Positions 6,114-8,667 of a stretch of DNA of 8,667 nt are shown piece after piece. Below the pieces are notes generated by a model. That model was not told the DNA's origin. It ran no database searches and worked only from the letters and a program-made list of their open reading frames with translations. The translations under genes and the position numbers were made by a program. The stretch comes from an uncultured Desulfovibrionaceae bacterium (GTDB lineage: Bacteria > Desulfobacterota > Desulfovibrionia > Desulfovibrionales > Desulfovibrionaceae). Position 1 is the first letter of the stretch; the number at the start of each line of letters is the position of its first letter. Where the stretch lies: positions 1-8,667 of the forward strand of contig CAMTOM010000046.1 in NCBI GenBank assembly GCA_947074125.1, in the 5' to 3' direction.

Positions 6114-7169
6114 ATGGCAAGAAAAAGGATAACACTCGTCAAAAATATGCAGGAAATAATTGATTCTAAGGATTTAGAAGCATTCAAAGAGGTGTTTACA
6201 AAATGTGAAATCTGGGCAACTGGTGGTGGATATAAAAAGAGCGCATTACATTATCATGGTATAACAGATGAAATGGTGCGTTGGTTTGTAGATAATGGTG
6301 GCAATATTGAAGCTGTCGATACGTATCAACGCACACCACTGCATAGTATGTCCGGATATCCAGCGTGTTCTATTGATGTATTGCTTGAACTCGGTGCAAA
6401 TGTACATGCAAAAGAAACGTATGGCAACACGCCATTGCATGATGCTGCTGACCGTAACAGCATGGACAAAATTCAGAAACTGCTTGAGCATGGTGCTGAT
6501 CCTTTTGCAAAAAATAATGACGGTCAAACTCCGTTTGAATATGTACTTTCTCAAATGGAGCCAGGTTACATAGATAGTTTTTATAAAATTGTACCGCTGT
6601 TTATGTCCTATGGTATAGAAATAACCGACAAAATGCGTGCGCAAATCAAACAACTGGGTGAGAAATTTGAGTTTTATCGTCCCAATTCTGCCGATCCCTA
6701 TTTGAAAGAAACAGAGGACGCACTTAACGGACTTCACAAAATATTTGGTGTTGAACCTGTACCAAAACGCAGAGTACATGACGGAACATACCCTATTACA
6801 GTTACGGCAACAACATGGCAGGAACAAGCTGACGAGCTTTGGGATCTACTGGTTCCGGGAAACGGTGCCGCTTCCACCGTGCAAGGTGAAGCCATACGAA
6901 TTTGCGGCAAGGTTACAAGAGAGATTTTGGATAATGGCGGTGGCAATTGGAGTAGAGAATATAAAAAGCTTCCACAAGCCCTTCCTCAATACTGTGCGAT
7001 GGGGAATCAATTAGACAAAGCTGATCACGAAGAATTTGTCAGGCTTGCAAAAGGCATTTGTGCGAGCAGCAGCGCAAAAGAGCTGTATCGCCTTGAGGAA
7101 CTTGTTGTAAAATGGGTTCTTGTAAATCCGACACCTATTCCATTGGCATCTGTTGATTACAAGAGATAG
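6114..7169 (+). CDS. Ankyrin-repeat protein with an extra C-terminal domain
   Basis: This 351-residue protein has no signal peptide or membrane segment and should be cytoplasmic. Ankyrin-type units are visible at about 43-73 (SALHYHGITDEMVRWFVDNGGNIEAVD), 74-106 (TPLH..LLELGANVHAKE) and 107-139 (TPLHDAADRN..LLEHGADPFAKN), with a degraded fourth from 140. Such repeats bind other proteins. A separate region at about 230-345, with DELWDLLVPGNG, TVQGEAIRICGK, NGGGNWSREYKKL and VVKWVLVNPTPI, seems to be a distinct domain I cannot name, though this block feels recurrent in bacterial accessory proteins. The start at 6114 is chosen for the purine-rich AAAGGGGG at 6098-6105; the in-frame ATG at 6027 lacks a ribosome binding site. 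It stands alone and has its own terminator. A possible role is immunity or target-binding in a toxin system; function is unproven. Confidence 0.85.
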   Translation: MARKRITLVKNMQEIIDSKDLEAFKEVFTKCEIWATGGGYKKSALHYHGITDEMVRWFVDNGGNIEAVDTYQRTPLHSMSGYPACSIDVLLELGANVHAKETYGNTPLHDAADRNSMDKIQKLLEHGADPFAKNNDGQTPFEYVLSQMEPGYIDSFYKIVPLFMSYGIEITDKMRAQIKQLGEKFEFYRPNSADPYLKETEDALNGLHKIFGVEPVPKRRVHDGTYPITVTATTWQEQADELWDLLVPGNGAASTVQGEAIRICGKVTREILDNGGGNWSREYKKLPQALPQYCAMGNQLDKADHEEFVRLAKGICASSSAKELYRLEELVVKWVLVNPTPIPLASVDYKR

Positions 7170-7234
7170 GTTATGCAACAACGTGAGCCAATAGGCAGTG
7201 AGCTTCTGGCTAAAAAACAGTAACATGAGAAAGC

Positions 7235-7342
7235 TCAGCCAAGAGCTAGCCCCGCAAATGCTATTTTCAAGGCTTGTACACGAGCCTTGTAGATATCTTT
7301 GAGAAGGGCCTTGTCGTCTGCGTGCTTTAGTAAATTCGGCAT
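7235..7342 (-). CDS. Possible 35-residue ORF or decayed gene tail
   Basis: ATG at 7342-7340 to TGA at 7237-7235 encodes a helix-prone peptide with KALLKDIYKARVQALKIAF and a hydrophobic GLALG end. No Shine-Dalgarno precedes the ATG, and the frame remains open upstream without another good start, back to a TGA in the region near 7420. It lies downstream of crcB in the same orientation. It may be chance, a relic, or a small gene; I recognise no family. Confidence 0.2.
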   Translation of the reverse strand: MPNLLKHADDKALLKDIYKARVQALKIAFAGLALG

Positions 7343-7343
7343 C

Positions 7344-7386
7344 AAGGGGAGCAATAGCAAAGAAAGCTGTTGCTTCCCTTTTATTA
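7344..7386 (+). terminator. Intrinsic terminator of the ankyrin gene
   Basis: AAGGGGAGCAATAGC (7344-7358) pairs with GCTGTTGCTTCCCTT (7366-7380) around AAAGAAA, and the 3' arm runs into TTTTATT. Two of the 15 pairs are G-U on the + strand RNA and would be A-C mismatches on the minus strand, so it is tuned to + strand transcription, i.e. to the ankyrin gene about 175 nt upstream. Confidence 0.7.
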
Positions 7387-7441
7387 TGGGAGCAGGGCAG
7401 GGGATAAGAAATGAGGCTTCACGAAGACGCTCGGAAGGTAT

Positions 7442-7819
7442 TCAGGAAAAACAGTGGGAAACCGTCTTGATTCCCAACAGAAGGGCAATAATGCCAAGAA
7501 TGATCTGACCACAGATATTGAAAGCGAAAGAAAACCACTGTCCATTATCCAGCAGTATTTTGCTGTCAAAGATAAATGAGGAAAATGTGGTGAATGATCC
7601 CATAAAGCCAGTGAGCAGAAGCAGGCGGGTCGCATCACTAAAAAGATGGAAAAGTGAGGCCATCGCCCACACCGCACCAAAGAGAAAACAGCCAGCGATG
7701 TTCGTGATAAAAATGCCGAGGGGGAATGCCCCACCCAAGAGGGAAATCGCACTGGAAAGGGCATAGCGAGAAAGTGTACCAAGAGCTCCGGCCAGCGCCA
7801 GCAGAAGAATTTCTTTCAT
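7442..7819 (-). CDS. crcB: Fluoride ion channel/exporter CrcB (FluC)
   Basis: This 125-residue, four-helix inner-membrane protein exports toxic fluoride; the active form in this family is an antiparallel dimer. Family signatures are clear: GALGTLSRY near the N-terminus, the ITNIAGCFLFG stretch with the channel-lining Asn in helix 2, and the GFMGSFTTFSSF segment whose conserved Phe residues and Na+-site loop define the Fluc pore. Length is typical. ATG at 7819 is taken as the start because it gives the usual MKE-type beginning; an in-frame GTG at 7825 is the alternative. Neither has a Shine-Dalgarno. An extended -10 element only about 5 nt upstream of the GTG hints at a leaderless or very short-leader mRNA. 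No crcB-type fluoride riboswitch was found upstream. Confidence 0.93.
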   Translation of the reverse strand: MKEILLLALAGALGTLSRYALSSAISLLGGAFPLGIFITNIAGCFLFGAVWAMASLFHLFSDATRLLLLTGFMGSFTTFSSFIFDSKILLDNGQWFSFAFNICGQIILGIIALLLGIKTVSHCFS

Positions 7820-7829
7820 GAGCACAGAG

Positions 7830-7856
7830 TGTATAGCAAAAAAAAATGACGGTCTA
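7830..7856 (-). promoter_or_regulatory. Candidate extended -10 promoter of crcB
   Basis: Reading the minus strand, TAGACC (7856-7851) is followed after 15 bp by TGC and TATACA (7835-7830). The TGn motif strengthens the -10, while the spacer is short and contains nine consecutive T residues (7846-7838). Transcription would begin around 7823-7824, essentially at the GTG/ATG of crcB. Confidence 0.4.
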
Positions 7857-7910
7857 TGCCTTTACACAGAAGTGAGTTGGTTGTTAGCTTGTATTGGCTT
7901 ATTTATTGTA

Positions 7911-7956
7911 GCTCCATGCCTCTCAGCAGCATGGGGTATGCTGAGCGGCATGGGGC
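7911..7956. repeat. Large inverted repeat between crcB and the His-rich gene
   Basis: GCTCCATGCC (7911-7920) pairs with GGCATGGGGC (7947-7956), with one T-G pair; inside, CTCAGCAGCAT (7922-7932) pairs with ATGCTGAG (7938-7945) with a 3-nt bulge. No T-run follows on either strand. It could be an RNA structure, a pause or processing site for a transcript crossing from the His-rich gene, or a protein-binding dyad. Confidence 0.6.
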
Positions 7957-8014
7957 ACTGAGGAGGTATTAGGGGTATTACTTCAGTTACTGAATGGTAT
8001 TATCTACTGATAGG

Positions 8015-8344
8015 CTATTTTTCTATATGACGTCCATGAGGACCAGTCATGCCTTCGCAGTTAGGCTGAACTTTATGCGGTGCTGTGTAATCAAAAGGAC
8101 CATCGGTATGATTGGGGTCTTTCATTTCAGCTTCATGGATAGTCGCATTATTTTCAGCAAATTCGTGTCCGCCGTTATGCTGGTTGAAGGGGATATTGCT
8201 GTTTTGAGCATTGTTTTGGGCATAGCCGCCGTGTTCGTAAGCACTGTGTCCACCGTGTCCGCCACCGTGGGGCCAGGCAAAGGCGCTGGCAGCTATTCCA
8301 AGGGTAAGTACAAGAGCAAGCGCTGCAATATAAGACTTTTTCAT
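8015..8344 (-). CDS. Small secreted His/Gly-rich protein
   Basis: This 109-residue protein begins with a classical Sec signal: MKKSY, a hydrophobic AALALVLTLGIAAS core, and AFA before Trp24, a good signal peptidase I site. The mature part of about 86 residues has 11 histidines, with a GGGHGGH cluster at its start, plus many Asn and Gly and one Cys, and no recognisable fold. Exported His-rich peptides often bind Ni, Zn, Cu or Co, so periplasmic metal binding is a reasonable inference but not shown. ATG at 8344 is chosen because AAGGAG lies 7 nt upstream; an in-frame upstream start at 8386 would spoil the signal peptide. The gene is transcribed from a sigma-54 promoter about 65 bp ahead, suggesting activator-dependent, condition-specific expression. 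No family name can be assigned. Confidence 0.82.
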   Translation of the reverse strand: MKKSYIAALALVLTLGIAASAFAWPHGGGHGGHSAYEHGGYAQNNAQNSNIPFNQHNGGHEFAENNATIHEAEMKDPNHTDGPFDYTAPHKVQPNCEGMTGPHGRHIEK

Positions 8345-8406
8345 AAAAAACTCCTTATGATTGAGGGGGTAAAGTAGTGTTATCAATTGTCTTCTGCTTC
8401 TTGTTG

Positions 8407-8422
8407 AGCAAAGGGCGTGCCA
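8407..8422 (-). promoter_or_regulatory. Sigma-54 (RpoN) promoter
   Basis: On the minus strand TGGCACG (8422-8416), CCCT (8415-8412) and TTGCT (8411-8407) match the sigma-54 consensus TGGCACG-N4-TTGCW, with the invariant GG and GC separated by exactly 10 bp. The start site would be near 8396, giving a leader of about 52 nt to the His-rich gene. An enhancer-binding protein must act upstream; I see no convincing palindrome for one in 8440-8667. Confidence 0.85.
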
Positions 8423-8566
8423 AACGTTATTTATCTTCGTAATATACTTGTTTTATTTGTATTTTTTTCTATTTCTCGATGCCCCTGTGCTCTTTTCTTT
8501 GATCTGCTGTTGACTGTTGTGTAGAAAGGGAACAGACATGGCTTGGTGACGTTTCTTTTTTACTCA

Positions 8567-8595
8567 TTGCCCAGATTGTTGTGGGAAAATATAAT
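8567..8595 (+). promoter_or_regulatory. Candidate sigma-70 promoter at the right edge
   Basis: TTGCCC (8567-8572), a 17-bp spacer and a perfect TATAAT (8590-8595). Its -10 overlaps the ATG of the candidate partial gene at 8594, so either the promoter or that start codon is likely fortuitous. If the promoter is real, ATG at 8635 in another frame becomes a possible start. Confidence 0.35.
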
Positions 8596-8667
8596 GTATA
8601 AGTATATCTCCAAGAAGCTTCCTGCCCTTTCCAAATGGACATTACGTTCTTCGTGGATTCTGTTTTT
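8594..8667 (+). CDS. N-terminus of a possible membrane protein, cut by the window edge
   Basis: ATG at 8594 opens a frame that stays open to the end of the window (24 codons): a short basic stretch (MYKYISKKLP) followed by SKWTLRSSWILF, which resembles the start of a first membrane helix, as in sensor kinases or other inner-membrane proteins. GGGA at 8583-8586 is a weak ribosome binding site 7 nt ahead. The fragment is too short for a family call. If it encoded an enhancer-binding regulator or its sensor it would be a natural partner for the neighbouring sigma-54 promoter, but nothing seen here shows that. Confidence 0.35.
   Translation, partial: MYKYISKKLPALSKWTLRSSWILF

Noticed and set aside
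7826..7990. Fluoride riboswitch upstream of crcB
   Set aside because: The characteristic GAUGG and GCUGAUGA-type core was not found on the minus strand; the inverted repeat there has a different design.
7994..8377. 127-codon + strand ORF opposite the His-rich gene
   Set aside because: The minus-strand gene has a signal peptide, a good Shine-Dalgarno and a sigma-54 promoter; the + strand frame has none of these.

Overview
The window comes from a Gram-negative bacterium. The clues are a large calcium-dependent adhesin of the type I secretion class, a Sec-exported small periplasmic protein, and a textbook sigma-54 promoter. Moderate base composition and the adhesin and fluoride-channel styles would fit a Desulfovibrionaceae-like host, but no marker gene fixes the taxonomy, so this is a guess. 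No rRNA, tRNA, CRISPR array, transposase or integrase was seen.

Left region (1-4015): a putative promoter overlapped by a perfect 9-bp dyad, then a structured leader of about 140 nt with two adjacent hairpins, then one large gene for a 1277-residue VCBS/RTX-type surface adhesin. Several of its VCBS units are nearly identical at the DNA level. No type I secretion genes lie in the window.

Middle region (4016-6113): a MATE-family multidrug efflux gene sits between two copies of a 102-bp direct repeat. Each copy ends in a long hairpin. The copy after the MATE gene is directly preceded by a broken fragment of an RTX coding sequence resembling the adhesin 3' end. The 390-nt gap 4016-4405 holds repeat copy 1 with its hairpin, a candidate promoter, and a strong intrinsic terminator immediately before the MATE ribosome binding site (possible attenuator). 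The 385-nt gap 5729-6113 holds the RTX fragment, repeat copy 2 with its hairpin, and a weak candidate promoter.

Right region (6114-8667): a cytoplasmic ankyrin-repeat protein with an additional C-terminal domain, ending at a good + strand terminator. Next, on the minus strand, come the fluoride channel gene crcB/fluC and a His/Gly-rich secreted small protein behind a near-perfect sigma-54 promoter. At the right edge is the likely beginning of a + strand gene. The genes do not form an operon: each has its own apparent promoter or terminator, and the window reads as an accessory region next to an adhesin locus rather than one pathway. The most unusual point is the repeat/terminator/RTX-remnant arrangement around the MATE gene. 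Attenuation of the MATE gene and sigma-54 control of the His-rich protein are the clearest regulatory observations.
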